Assembly: GCA_002412495.1 (NCBI GenBank)
Contig: DHVE01000081.1
Coordinates: 1 to 47,863, forward strand
Source of the DNA: Betaproteobacteria bacterium UBA5216
GTDB lineage: Bacteria; Pseudomonadota; Gammaproteobacteria; Burkholderiales; SG8-41
Length of the DNA stretch: 47,863 nucleotides
Direction of reading: 5' to 3'
Below are positions 31,922-39,526 of this stretch, piece by piece. How positions within the stretch are numbered: the first letter of the stretch is position 1; each line of letters begins with the position of its first letter. The position numbers were made by a program, and so were the translations under genes. Under the pieces are notes generated by a model. It saw nothing but the letters and a program-made list of their open reading frames with translations, made no database searches and was not told where the DNA came from.

Positions 31922-32842
31922 ATGAAATCCTACGTACCGCGCCTCGCGACTTTAATGCTGACCCTTGCCTGCGCACCCGCAGGCGCTGCCGCCCCGGAAC
32001 CAATAGCGATCCGTTCTGCGCCGACCCAAGCGCCCAGGGCGATTATTCCAGCACCTCCCCTTCCCACGGAAGCCACTCCCGTCCTTGCGGGAAAGGCCAC
32101 GCCCATCGCCGCCGTTACCTCCGTGGGTAATGGGCAGGCGGGATACGTTCACTATTTCTTGATTACACATCCCGACGGCGATCTTGAGTATCAGGTCGGC
32201 ATCGAGCTCGAAGACCAGCGCATCGCGTGGTCATTTCCAGACGCCGGCGTCATGGTCTCGGAGTTCGTCAAGAAAGGCACGATCAACAGCAACGACAAGG
32301 TGTACAAGATCGAGCACCTGCACGGCATCAGGCCTTTCTTGCACGACGCAGACATGGGCGCGCTACAAAAAGAATTGGCGCGGCGCGTAGCGCAATGGAT
32401 AGACGCCGAGACGCCCTATTGCCTGTTTCGTCGGGCGGGCGAGGCATTCTGCCTGAGCTGCGGCGATTTCGTGGTGCGCGTCCTTTACCCCGGCCCACAC
32501 CCGTTGTTTCCGGCATTGCCGCGCGACTTTGTACGCATGACGGGCGCTGCCTATACCACGGATGACTTGCTACTCTACTTTGTTGGCCTGCATGGACTGC
32601 CGGACAAGCGCGCCATGCTCGCCAAATTGGCCACGCTGGAGATGCCTGCGTTAATGCGCGAGGATATCATCGCCATGATTGATGACACGGAATCCACTCC
32701 GCCTCCTGCCACCGCCGCAGCTGCGGCTAAAACCGTTCCTGCGTCCACCAGCAAGAACACAGCGGCAGTTCAGCAACCGACGGTCAAACCCGCGCCCCCG
32801 GGCCGCATTGCCACGCGTCGCATGCTAGGCAAAAAAATATAG
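31922..32842 (+). CDS. Exported protein of unknown family, paralog A (His/Cys core)
   Basis: 306 residues. A signal peptide (LATLMLTLACAPAGAAA) and a Pro/Ala-rich segment precede a core at about residues 70-250. The core contains GYVHYFLITHPDG, QRIAWSFPDAGVMVSEFVK and KIEHLHGIRPF. It ends with ETPYC and CLSCGDFVVRVLYPG, then DDLLLYFVGLHG. Invariant residues shared with paralog B (35892-36728) are H77, H83, H132, H134, C167, C177 and C180. The C-terminal tail ends PPGRIATRRMLGKK, also shared in type. I do not recognise a family. His-about-100-residues-Cys spacing and NC/SCGDFV recall permuted NlpC/P60 (LRAT-like) cysteine hydrolases, a hypothesis only. A metal-binding or disulfide role would also fit. 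Confidence 0.7.
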   Translation: MKSYVPRLATLMLTLACAPAGAAAPEPIAIRSAPTQAPRAIIPAPPLPTEATPVLAGKATPIAAVTSVGNGQAGYVHYFLITHPDGDLEYQVGIELEDQRIAWSFPDAGVMVSEFVKKGTINSNDKVYKIEHLHGIRPFLHDADMGALQKELARRVAQWIDAETPYCLFRRAGEAFCLSCGDFVVRVLYPGPHPLFPALPRDFVRMTGAAYTTDDLLLYFVGLHGLPDKRAMLAKLATLEMPALMREDIIAMIDDTESTPPPATAAAAAKTVPASTSKNTAAVQQPTVKPAPPGRIATRRMLGKKI

Positions 32843-32951
32843 ACCGCGTCGGCAGCCACCCGAAAAACTGAATGCTTTGTCCTGCCGCTCATGCGTTTGG
32901 GCTACAGCACGCGCCCCGTCCGCAGCCCCATGATGGACGCCCGAAATACGC

Positions 32952-32979
32952 AAAAAAAAGGGCAGCTTCTCAGCCGCCC
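32952..32979 (-). terminator. Rho-independent terminator after the exported methyltransferase-like gene
   Basis: On the minus strand GGGCGGCT / AGCTGCCC (one mismatch) with a 4-nt loop precedes eight T residues. It lies 124 bases past the stop of the minus-strand gene at 33103. Apart from this hairpin I see nothing in 32843-33102. Confidence 0.75.
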
Positions 32980-33102
32980 TAACCTCCTTCAGGGTACCCT
33001 AACTTGCACAGTCGCACGGACTTTCGAGGCCATTGTATTCGCCCGGATATTCCTGTCTATCCGTAAAACAACGTATAGAACCGCACCGCGCTGCCGTGGC
33101 CG

Positions 33103-34053
33103 TTATCGCGCTGGTGCGCTGCCGTTTCCCGCCGGCGCCAGCAACTGCTTCAACTGAAATCGCCGTTCGGGTGGCGTGCCTGCTTCGTAATGCACCCGCG
33201 TCAATTCGGGCACCTTGACCGCATCACACTCCTTGCGAATGTGGTACACCTCTAGCGGCGGCTTCCAGTCCGTCTTGAATTCACACGTCGCCGTGACGCA
33301 GGCTATGCTTTTGACCCATGCGCATATTTTCACGCTGGACGAGTCGGCATTAAAAATTTCGGTCAAGAAGCGTGCATTCGGATAGAACGGTTTATTCGTG
33401 CCCGCCTCGGCGCCCACATCCTGCAGCACGCCATAGAAATTGCCGCCGATCTCCAGAAAATCGAGAACTTTTTCCATGTAACGCGACAAATTGTCGGTGT
33501 AGGAAAACCCCCCCAGCAGATCGGTGATCAAACGGAATTTCCCCATTTCTTCGCGGGAATAGTCACGCAGCGGTTTACCAAAAACATACTGTATCTGGTT
33601 GGGATCGAGCCGGGCCGACGTTTCGTGCCACGTTTTCGTGCGGCGATCTTCTATCGAAAGCGCAACCGCGCTGGCCTTGCGCCCGCGGCTTTCACGGCCC
33701 TGCGGATGCGCCAAGTCGTAGCTCACCGTATAGTAATCCAGTATCGCCTGCCCGGCGCCGGCGCCTACATCGAGCCAGCGGTCTTTCGGGCCCAGCGCCG
33801 CCAAACTGCGATCAAAACTTGCGGTCAGTCCGCGTGTGTAATCCTCCAGTGTTCTATCGATGCTGTAGCCCGCCGGAACTTCCGTCCCCGTGCTGCGGAA
33901 GATACTCTCCTGCCGAATCATCTCGGCGCCGAAATCAGGCGCAGCAGTCGCTGCGGGAACGGCGGTACTTTGCCCGAAAGCCATGCCAGCCCACAAGGCA
34001 TGCACGCACAGCAGCCCTGACCAACCCATATGAGTCGTGGTGGAATTGTTCAT
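33103..34053 (-). CDS. Exported class I methyltransferase-like protein
   Basis: 316 residues. The N-terminus has a signal-like segment (GLLCVHALWAGMAFG, cleavage near Q). The core begins DRWLDVGAGAGQAILDYY, which matches SAM-binding motif I (DVGAGAGQA). FRLITDLLGGFSYTDNLSRY and VLDFLEIGGNFYGVLQDVG fit motifs IV to VI of Rossmann methyltransferases. The remainder, with ICAWVKSIACVTATCEFKT, is not recognised. A methyltransferase in the periplasm would lack SAM, so it may be a non-catalytic relative, or the signal may be misleading. The ATG at 34053 follows TTG 34068 by five codons; I take the ATG. It has its own terminator and is 29 bases from the hydrolase gene. Confidence 0.6.
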   Translation of the reverse strand: MNNSTTTHMGWSGLLCVHALWAGMAFGQSTAVPAATAAPDFGAEMIRQESIFRSTGTEVPAGYSIDRTLEDYTRGLTASFDRSLAALGPKDRWLDVGAGAGQAILDYYTVSYDLAHPQGRESRGRKASAVALSIEDRRTKTWHETSARLDPNQIQYVFGKPLRDYSREEMGKFRLITDLLGGFSYTDNLSRYMEKVLDFLEIGGNFYGVLQDVGAEAGTNKPFYPNARFLTEIFNADSSSVKICAWVKSIACVTATCEFKTDWKPPLEVYHIRKECDAVKVPELTRVHYEAGTPPERRFQLKQLLAPAGNGSAPAR

Positions 34054-34082
34054 GATGATAAATCGCAAGCGATTGAAAGAAA

Positions 34083-35018
34083 CTACTTTTTCCTTGGATT
34101 CAGCATTCTGCCATTTTTTACCGCGGCATTGAAACTGTCCCAGGCATAGTCAAACTTACCCGTGGCGGAAAAACTGAACGCAGCGGCCGTCAACGCACTG
34201 AGGAACGTAATCTGCCGCTCCTCGGAACTGGCGCTATCGCCGCCAAACAACTGGAACGGAAACTCGGCCGGATACTGGGCATCTTCATGCGCCGCGTCCT
34301 TGATGGAAATCTCGGCGACGCCGCCGCGAATGTATTGAAAAAAATACTCGCGATCGCGCGTTTGCGAAATGCGCTCATCCGCGCCCACCAGCATGACGGG
34401 CTTGCGAATGAGTCCCAGATGCCTGGGCATGTTGTCATCAATGCTAGCCGGATCAAGCAGGATGCCGCTCGTGGCGGCCGCCCCTTCCGCCAACGCAATT
34501 GCGACGGCCGCCGCGCCAAACGAATGGCCGGCCAGAATAATCCTGCCGGCATCGATGCGTTTGTCGAGGTTGCCGGGTTGCCGGTATATGCCCTCGACGA
34601 TTTGCGCCAGCAGCTTGGCGTTTTCATCCCATGGCCCTTTGTTAGGCAGTTGCAATGCCAGCGTGTGCATTCCCCAAGTGGCAACGTGCAACGCCTGGTA
34701 GGCATGATCCTCTTTGCCGTTTTCATACCCATGCAAAATAATCACCAGCGCGGCCTTGCTCGCATGCGCGGACAAGTACAGATCCGCCTTAACGGGTTCC
34801 GACGCGGGGAGGCTAAACGCGACATTTTTTCGCACCTCAACCGCAAAGGGCCCGCGATCCCTGAATTGTTCCATATCGGCCTTATGCTTAAGCAGATACC
34901 CTTGCAACTCGGCCATGTTTGCCGGTCTTAGCGGGGTGAGTCCCGGGCTTGGCAAGCGGGCGCAGCCGCCAATCACCAACAAAATTACGACTACAATAAG
35001 CTTGATACGATTGGGCAT
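34083..35018 (-). CDS. Alpha/beta-hydrolase lipoprotein
   Basis: 311 residues. Lipoprotein signal IKLIVVVILLVIGGC with lipidated Cys19. The mature part has the alpha/beta-hydrolase oxyanion segment VIILHGYENGKEDHAYQ, the nucleophile elbow ILAGHSFGAAAVAIAL (GxSxG), LMLVGADE-like text KPVMLVGADERIS, and the catalytic-His candidate IKDAAHEDAQY. This is a dienelactone-hydrolase-like esterase fold; substrate unknown. It starts about 160 bases from tmRNA on the opposite strand and shares the intergenic palindrome. It precedes the methyltransferase-like gene by 29 bases, so the two form a probable operon. Confidence 0.78.
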   Translation of the reverse strand: MPNRIKLIVVVILLVIGGCARLPSPGLTPLRPANMAELQGYLLKHKADMEQFRDRGPFAVEVRKNVAFSLPASEPVKADLYLSAHASKAALVIILHGYENGKEDHAYQALHVATWGMHTLALQLPNKGPWDENAKLLAQIVEGIYRQPGNLDKRIDAGRIILAGHSFGAAAVAIALAEGAAATSGILLDPASIDDNMPRHLGLIRKPVMLVGADERISQTRDREYFFQYIRGGVAEISIKDAAHEDAQYPAEFPFQLFGGDSASSEERQITFLSALTAAAFSFSATGKFDYAWDSFNAAVKNGRMLNPRKK

Positions 35019-35092
35019 CTGAGGCTAACGATTAAAAAGACAGGATTTAAGGTGCGGCAATCGTACCCCATGACTTGGCGTCCGTCATGGCC

Positions 35093-35118
35093 CCGCTTGC
35101 AAAATATTTTGCAAGCGG
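35093..35118. promoter_or_regulatory. Perfect 26-bp palindrome upstream of ssrA
   Basis: CCGCTTGCAAAAT at 35093-35105 is followed directly by its exact reverse complement at 35106-35118, with no loop. It lies in the divergent gap between the hydrolase lipoprotein gene (minus) and ssrA (plus). With no T run on either side it does not look like a terminator, so a dimeric regulator site is inferred. Confidence 0.55.
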
Positions 35119-35146
35119 TATTGATCTGGGCGCGGCATTCCCCATA

Positions 35147-35155
35147 TGCGATAAT
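35147..35155 (+). promoter_or_regulatory. Candidate extended -10 promoter of ssrA
   Basis: TGCGATAAT fits an extended -10 element. It ends 22 bases before the first base of mature tmRNA, consistent with a short 5' leader removed during maturation. No -35 hexamer of good quality is seen at 17-bp spacing. Confidence 0.4.
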
Positions 35156-35176
35156 GAAACAGTAGCAATTGAAACC

Positions 35177-35560
35177 GGGGGCGACCTGGCTTCGACGTGG
35201 GTTACAAAGCAGCACAGGGCATGCCAAGGTCCAGTTACCTTGTAAATCCGCTGGAAATTCTATACACGCCAACGACGAGCGTTATTCTCTAGCCGCCTAA
35301 TACCGGCTAGACGCTGCACTGATCTGCTGGTGGGTCAGGCCGGGTAAGTAAACGCAAGTTTGCCGCCCGGTGCAGTGTCATTTACATCAGCCTCTCTGCG
35401 CGGTATGGCCGCTTTGCCGCGTGGATCCGTCGAAGCGGCTGGCTGAGCGCCAGCCTGCCGGTTGGCGGGCGCGAGGCGAGACCCAAATAACCAGGCTAAG
35501 CATGTAGTCCTGACTGTGGAGGACTTGCGGACGCGGGTTCGATTCCCGCCGCCTCCACCA
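35177..35560 (+). ncRNA. ssrA: tmRNA (ssrA)
   Basis: One-piece tmRNA of 384 nt that rescues stalled ribosomes. The tRNA-like ends pair over 7 bp: GGGGGCG at 35177-35183 with CGCCTCC at 35550-35556, then A and encoded CCA at 35558-35560. The T-arm GCGGGTTCGATTCCCGC is typical. The tag frame resumes at GCC 35268 and reads ANDERYSLAA, stopping at TAA 35298-35300. GC-rich hairpins between 35380 and 35480 form the pseudoknot region. A strong terminator follows 5 bases after CCA. The tag ends in LAA, the ClpXP degradation signal. Confidence 0.97.
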
Positions 35561-35564
35561 TTCA

Positions 35565-35590
35565 AAAAAGCCACCTTTGGGTGGCTTTTT
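35565..35590 (+). terminator. Rho-independent terminator after ssrA
   Basis: AAAAAGCCACC / GGTGGCTTTTT with a 4-nt loop, directly after the tmRNA CCA end. The region 35591-35891 that follows is AT-rich with no gene. Around 35837-35870 it contains TACGCAAAAATACGTAG, a TACG-repeat stretch just before the start of the next gene. Confidence 0.93.
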
Positions 35591-35891
35591 GGTAGGGAAA
35601 CGGTCGTGGTGGCGCAAATGGGAATCCTCGCCCGGATTCGACCTAACGATGCGTCAAGGTATAACTCCGTCGTACATAGGCGAAGCCCCAGTGTGCGGTG
35701 CAGGGCCAAAAAATAGTACGATTTATTACTTATCGTCCAATTCTAAAATCATCCGGCGCATCGATACGACATAACTATTTGATTTTAAGTTTATTTTAAT
35801 AAAATATTGCATCGATAATTCCGCCATTCATTCTTAAAATACGCAAAAATACGTAGTTTTACGCGGCGCGCTATGCCATGATCCGCGCGTC

Positions 35892-36728
35892 ATGCGCATG
35901 CTGGCTACCGTATTCTCGCTCTGCCTGCTGACTGCCACCGCCTTCGCGCAAGCCCCAGCGCCAAGCGTAGTGGGGCGCACGACTTCGCCGGCTGCAATCC
36001 ATACCGCAATGGCGGACGCCAAGCGCGCCGTAGTTTCCAACGGGCCCGGACAAGGGGGATACGTTCATTACTTTCTGATCACCCACCCGGATGGCAGCCT
36101 GGAAGATCAGGTGGGCATTGAAACCAACGATCAGCGCATTGCCTGGTCGTTCCCGACGGCCGGTGTCATCGTCTCTGAATTCGTCAAACAAGGCGAGATT
36201 GTCGTTAACGGCAACACGTTCAGGATTGAGCATCTGCACGGCGTTCGCCCCTTTACCAGCAACGCAGAGATGCAAACGCTTCAGCAGCAACTCGTGCGCC
36301 GCATCGCCTTCTGGATCGACGACGAAACGCCCTACTGCATCATGCGCCAACCGGGTGAACGCTACTGCCTGAACTGCGGCGATTTTGTTGCGCAAATCCT
36401 GTTTCCCGGCGCGACACCGCTGATCCCGGCCATGCCCGCGGATTATCCGCGGGCTGACCGTCGTATCCTGTCTTCAACCGATGACTTGCTGTTGTATCTG
36501 CTGGGCTTTCACCGGATTACCGACGCCAAAACAAAGTTGCGGCGCTTGGCAACCATGGACATCCCGAAATCACTGCGGGAAGACCTGTCGGACATGTTGG
36601 CCGCAAGTGATCGTTCTCGTCTAGCGCAATCACCGGCGGCGCCACCCGCCACAGGCATTGCAAAACCCGTGCCGGCACCGCCGATTGGCCGCCTTGCAGG
36701 ACGACGGCAACAAGCCCAAAAGCTTTAG
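35892..36728 (+). CDS. Exported protein of unknown family, paralog B (His/Cys core)
   Basis: 278 residues, with signal peptide MLATVFSLCLLTATAFA. The core runs from GYVHYFLITHPDG to the TDDLLLYLLGFH segment and shares with paralog A the blocks VGIE-DQRIAWSFP-AGV, VSEFVK, IEHLHGVRPF, WIDDETPYC and CLNCGDFVAQILFPG. The conserved residues are H59, H65, H114, H116, C149, C159 and C162. The tail ends PPIGRLAGRRQQAQKL, like paralog A's PPGRIATRR. Each copy has a Pro/Ala linker of different length. The function is unknown; see paralog A for the cysteine-hydrolase hypothesis. Its gene lies just beyond ssrA and its terminator is convergent with the molybdenum hydroxylase. Confidence 0.72.
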   Translation: MRMLATVFSLCLLTATAFAQAPAPSVVGRTTSPAAIHTAMADAKRAVVSNGPGQGGYVHYFLITHPDGSLEDQVGIETNDQRIAWSFPTAGVIVSEFVKQGEIVVNGNTFRIEHLHGVRPFTSNAEMQTLQQQLVRRIAFWIDDETPYCIMRQPGERYCLNCGDFVAQILFPGATPLIPAMPADYPRADRRILSSTDDLLLYLLGFHRITDAKTKLRRLATMDIPKSLREDLSDMLAASDRSRLAQSPAAPPATGIAKPVPAPPIGRLAGRRQQAQKL

Positions 36729-36742
36729 ACCCGGCCGACATC

Positions 36743-36769
36743 AGCGCCGTCCGCTTGACGGCGCTTTTC
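36743..36769 (+). terminator. Rho-independent terminator after paralog B
   Basis: AGCGCCGTC / GACGGCGCT with a 5-nt loop, then TTTTCC, 14 bases after the stop. The convergent molybdenum hydroxylase gene ends 10 bases further on. Confidence 0.85.
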
Positions 36770-36779
36770 CGTTACAACG

Positions 36780-39047
36780 TTATGAATCCAGTGCTGCCAG
36801 TACTTTGGGCGGCGACATCGGCAATTCCGTCATGCGTTTGCCGGTCGCGCTATGTATGGCGTTGGCGATGGCCGCCATCGGCGGAACGATGTTGGCCTCG
36901 GCGACACCCTTCACGCCGTACGGGTGGTTCGGATTTGGCACTTCAACGATAATCGATTCGATCATCGGCAAATCCGACGCCACCGGCATGCGATAGTCGA
37001 GGAACCCTGCGTTTTCAAGGCGACCGTTTTTATCGTAAATGTATTCCTCGTTCAGCGCCCAGCCGATGCCTTGCACCACGCCACCGTGGATTTGTCCTTC
37101 GCAATAGCTCGGATGTATCGCGCGGCCCACGTCCTGCGCCGCGACGTAACGCAAAATCTTGACGTGGCCGGTTTCGGGGTCCACCTCGACATCGCAGAAC
37201 TGCGCAGAGAATCCTGGCGCCTGACCTTCGGCATTAACCGATGCCGAGGCCGTGATCGGCCCGCCCGTCGCCGTGCGTTTCGCGGCGATGGCTTTCAAGG
37301 GCATGGGTTCAAACTCACCCGCGTGTTTGCCCGCGGGCCGCGCGCAACCGTCTTCCCAGATCACATCGGCGCGGTCGATTTTCCACAGCTTCGCCACGCG
37401 AGCGCACATTTCATCGATGGCTTTGTTGCAGGCATTGATCACCGTCATGCCGGTGGCGAACGTGACGCGCGAGCCGCCGGTCGCCTGCGTGTAGCCCACC
37501 GAATTGGTGTCGGCAATGATCGGCCGCACGCGGTCGTATTCGATACCCAGTGTTTCAGCCGCCATCTGCGCGGTTGAAGCGCGCGAGCCGCCGATATCCG
37601 GACTGCCGGTCGCAACCACCGCCGTGCCATCTTCATTGATGTGTACCGTGGCGCTGGATTCGCCGCCGCCGTTAAACCAGTAGCCCAGCGCCACGCCGCG
37701 CCCCTGGTTCTTGCCCAGCGGCTGGTTGTAGCCCGGATGCTTTTGCAGCGCTTGCAACGTTTCGGCAAATCCCGCGTGTTGCAGCTTGGTGCCGAATACC
37801 GTGGGCGTGCCGGGCTTGGCGATATTTTTCAGCCGGAAGGCGAGCGGGTCCATGCCGATTTTTCGCGCGGCAAGATCCAGCGTGCTCTCGACGGCAAAAG
37901 CCGAGATGGGCGAACCCGGCGCGCGATACGCCACGGCCTTCGGGCGATTGCACACCACGTCGTAGCCTTCGGTTTCCACGTTGGCTATGTCGTACGGCGC
38001 GAAGCCGCACATGCAGCCGTTCATCACCGGCGAGCCGGGGAACGCGCCCGCCTGATATTTAAACAAGCCACGCGCCGCGACGATTTTGCCGTCGCGCATG
38101 ACACCCACCTTGATGGTCATCGACGCGCCGGAGGTCGGGCCCGTGGACTTGAACACATCCTCGCGCGTCATCATGATTTTCACCGGATGGCCGCTCTTGC
38201 GCGACAGCGCCACCGCGATCGGCTCCACATACACCACCGTCTTGCCGCCAAACGCGCCGCCGATTTCGGCGGGATGCACGCGGAGGTCACCGGTCTTGAT
38301 GCCGAGCAACCGACAAGTAAACGTGCGCACCACGAAATGGCCCTGACTGGACGACCACAATTCAGCCTGGCCATCCGCATCCGCACGCGCCAGACACGAC
38401 TGCGGCTCGATATAACCCTGATGCACGGGTGCGGTCTTGAAGCTTGCTTCGATGACTTCATCGGCCGTGGCAAACGCGGCATCCGGATCGCCCAGCTTGA
38501 ATCCCAGTTTTTTGGAAATATTCGACGGTTTTGTCGGAGGCGGTTCGATGCCGCGCGTAATCATGTCTTCAAACAACAACGGCGCGTCGGGCTTCATCGC
38601 TTCATCTACATCAATCACATGCGGCAACACTTCGTAATCAACTTCGATCAGCTTCAGCGCTTCAGCGGCAATCGCCGGTGTGGCGGCCGCCACGGCGGCC
38701 AGCGGATGCCCTTCAAACAGCACCTTCTCGCGCGCCATGATATTGCGCGTCATGTGCCAGAAATTAACCGCCACGCGCTCGGGCCCGATGTATTCAAATT
38801 TCTGATCGGGAATATCCGCTGAGGTGATAACCGCCTTGACCCCCGGTAGCGCCAGCGCTTTCGAGGCATCGATCTTGCGGATGCGTGCATGCGCGTGGGG
38901 TGAACGCAAAATCTTGCCCCACAGCATGCCGGGCAGTGTGAAGTCCGCGCCATACTGCGCGGTACCGGTGACCTTGGGCACGCCATCGGGACGATCCGGA
39001 CGCGTGCCGACGACTTTGAGTTTCTTCTCGTTAACAACTGCGCTCAT
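36780..39047 (-). CDS. Molybdenum hydroxylase, large (molybdopterin-binding) subunit
   Basis: 755 residues of the xanthine dehydrogenase / aldehyde oxidase family. N-terminal domain: RPDRPDGVPKVTGTAQYGADF. Cofactor-binding domains contain VHPAEIGGAFGGKTVVY, AVAYRAPGSPISAFAVES and QATGGSRVTFATGMTV. The C-terminal GVKGVAEANIVPPMAAIANAI holds the GVxE catalytic glutamate. There is no CO-dehydrogenase AYxCSFR signature, so it is not form I CODH. Substrate cannot be assigned; xanthine, aldehyde, hydroxybenzoyl-CoA or nicotinate-type enzymes are possible. The gene follows the Fe-S subunit by 2 bases. No XdhC/CoxF maturation gene is adjacent. Confidence 0.88.
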   Translation of the reverse strand: MSAVVNEKKLKVVGTRPDRPDGVPKVTGTAQYGADFTLPGMLWGKILRSPHAHARIRKIDASKALALPGVKAVITSADIPDQKFEYIGPERVAVNFWHMTRNIMAREKVLFEGHPLAAVAAATPAIAAEALKLIEVDYEVLPHVIDVDEAMKPDAPLLFEDMITRGIEPPPTKPSNISKKLGFKLGDPDAAFATADEVIEASFKTAPVHQGYIEPQSCLARADADGQAELWSSSQGHFVVRTFTCRLLGIKTGDLRVHPAEIGGAFGGKTVVYVEPIAVALSRKSGHPVKIMMTREDVFKSTGPTSGASMTIKVGVMRDGKIVAARGLFKYQAGAFPGSPVMNGCMCGFAPYDIANVETEGYDVVCNRPKAVAYRAPGSPISAFAVESTLDLAARKIGMDPLAFRLKNIAKPGTPTVFGTKLQHAGFAETLQALQKHPGYNQPLGKNQGRGVALGYWFNGGGESSATVHINEDGTAVVATGSPDIGGSRASTAQMAAETLGIEYDRVRPIIADTNSVGYTQATGGSRVTFATGMTVINACNKAIDEMCARVAKLWKIDRADVIWEDGCARPAGKHAGEFEPMPLKAIAAKRTATGGPITASASVNAEGQAPGFSAQFCDVEVDPETGHVKILRYVAAQDVGRAIHPSYCEGQIHGGVVQGIGWALNEEYIYDKNGRLENAGFLDYRMPVASDLPMIESIIVEVPNPNHPYGVKGVAEANIVPPMAAIANAIHSATGKRMTELPMSPPKVLAALDS

Positions 39048-39049
39048 GA

Positions 39050-39526
39050 TTAAGCTCCCCGTATTTCCTTGGCGGCATCCAGCACCGCCTCGATGATCTG
39101 GTTATAACCGGTGCAGCGGCACAGATTGCCGGCCAGCCAATAGCGAACTTCTTCCTCGGTCGGATTGTTGTTGCGGTCAAGCAATGTCTTCGAGGCCACC
39201 AGCATGCCCGGCGTGCAGATGCCGCATTGCAGCGCCGCGTGTTCGACAAACTTGCGTTGCAACACATGCAGCTTCTCGCCGTTCGCGATGCCTTCCACGG
39301 TAGTAATGGATTTGCCCTGCGCCTCCACGCCCAGAAACAGGCATGAGCACATCATGCGTCCATTTACATTGACCGTACATGCGCCGCAATCACCCGTGCC
39401 GCAACCTTCCTTGGTGCCGGTCAGATGCAACTCGTCGCGCAACACCTCCAGCAGCGTCTGACGCGATTCACAAAGATACTCAACGGGATTGCCGTTGATG
39501 GTGGTGGTTACATGTTGCTTTGCCAT
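39050..39526 (-). CDS. Molybdenum hydroxylase, small [2Fe-2S] subunit
   Basis: 158 residues with two [2Fe-2S] clusters. Plant-ferredoxin cluster: KEGCGTGDCGACTV with the fourth Cys in RMMCSCLFL. Second, molybdo-enzyme-type cluster: QCGICTPGML and NLCRCTGYNQIIEAV. The ATG at 39526 overlaps the stop of the FAD subunit in TAATG. A longer frame to 39787 is not supported. It transfers electrons from the molybdenum centre to FAD. Confidence 0.93.
   Translation of the reverse strand: MAKQHVTTTINGNPVEYLCESRQTLLEVLRDELHLTGTKEGCGTGDCGACTVNVNGRMMCSCLFLGVEAQGKSITTVEGIANGEKLHVLQRKFVEHAALQCGICTPGMLVASKTLLDRNNNPTEEEVRYWLAGNLCRCTGYNQIIEAVLDAAKEIRGA

Noticed and set aside
35335..35709. A minus-strand peptide frame over the 3' part of ssrA
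   Set aside because: It is the translation of the tmRNA 3' end, with the typical GGGNRTRVRKSS peptide often misannotated as a protein.
31628..36779. Genomic island integrated at ssrA
   Set aside because: tmRNA 3' ends are common integration sites, but no integrase and no second copy of the tmRNA 3' end were seen. The islet is better described as accessory genes next to ssrA.
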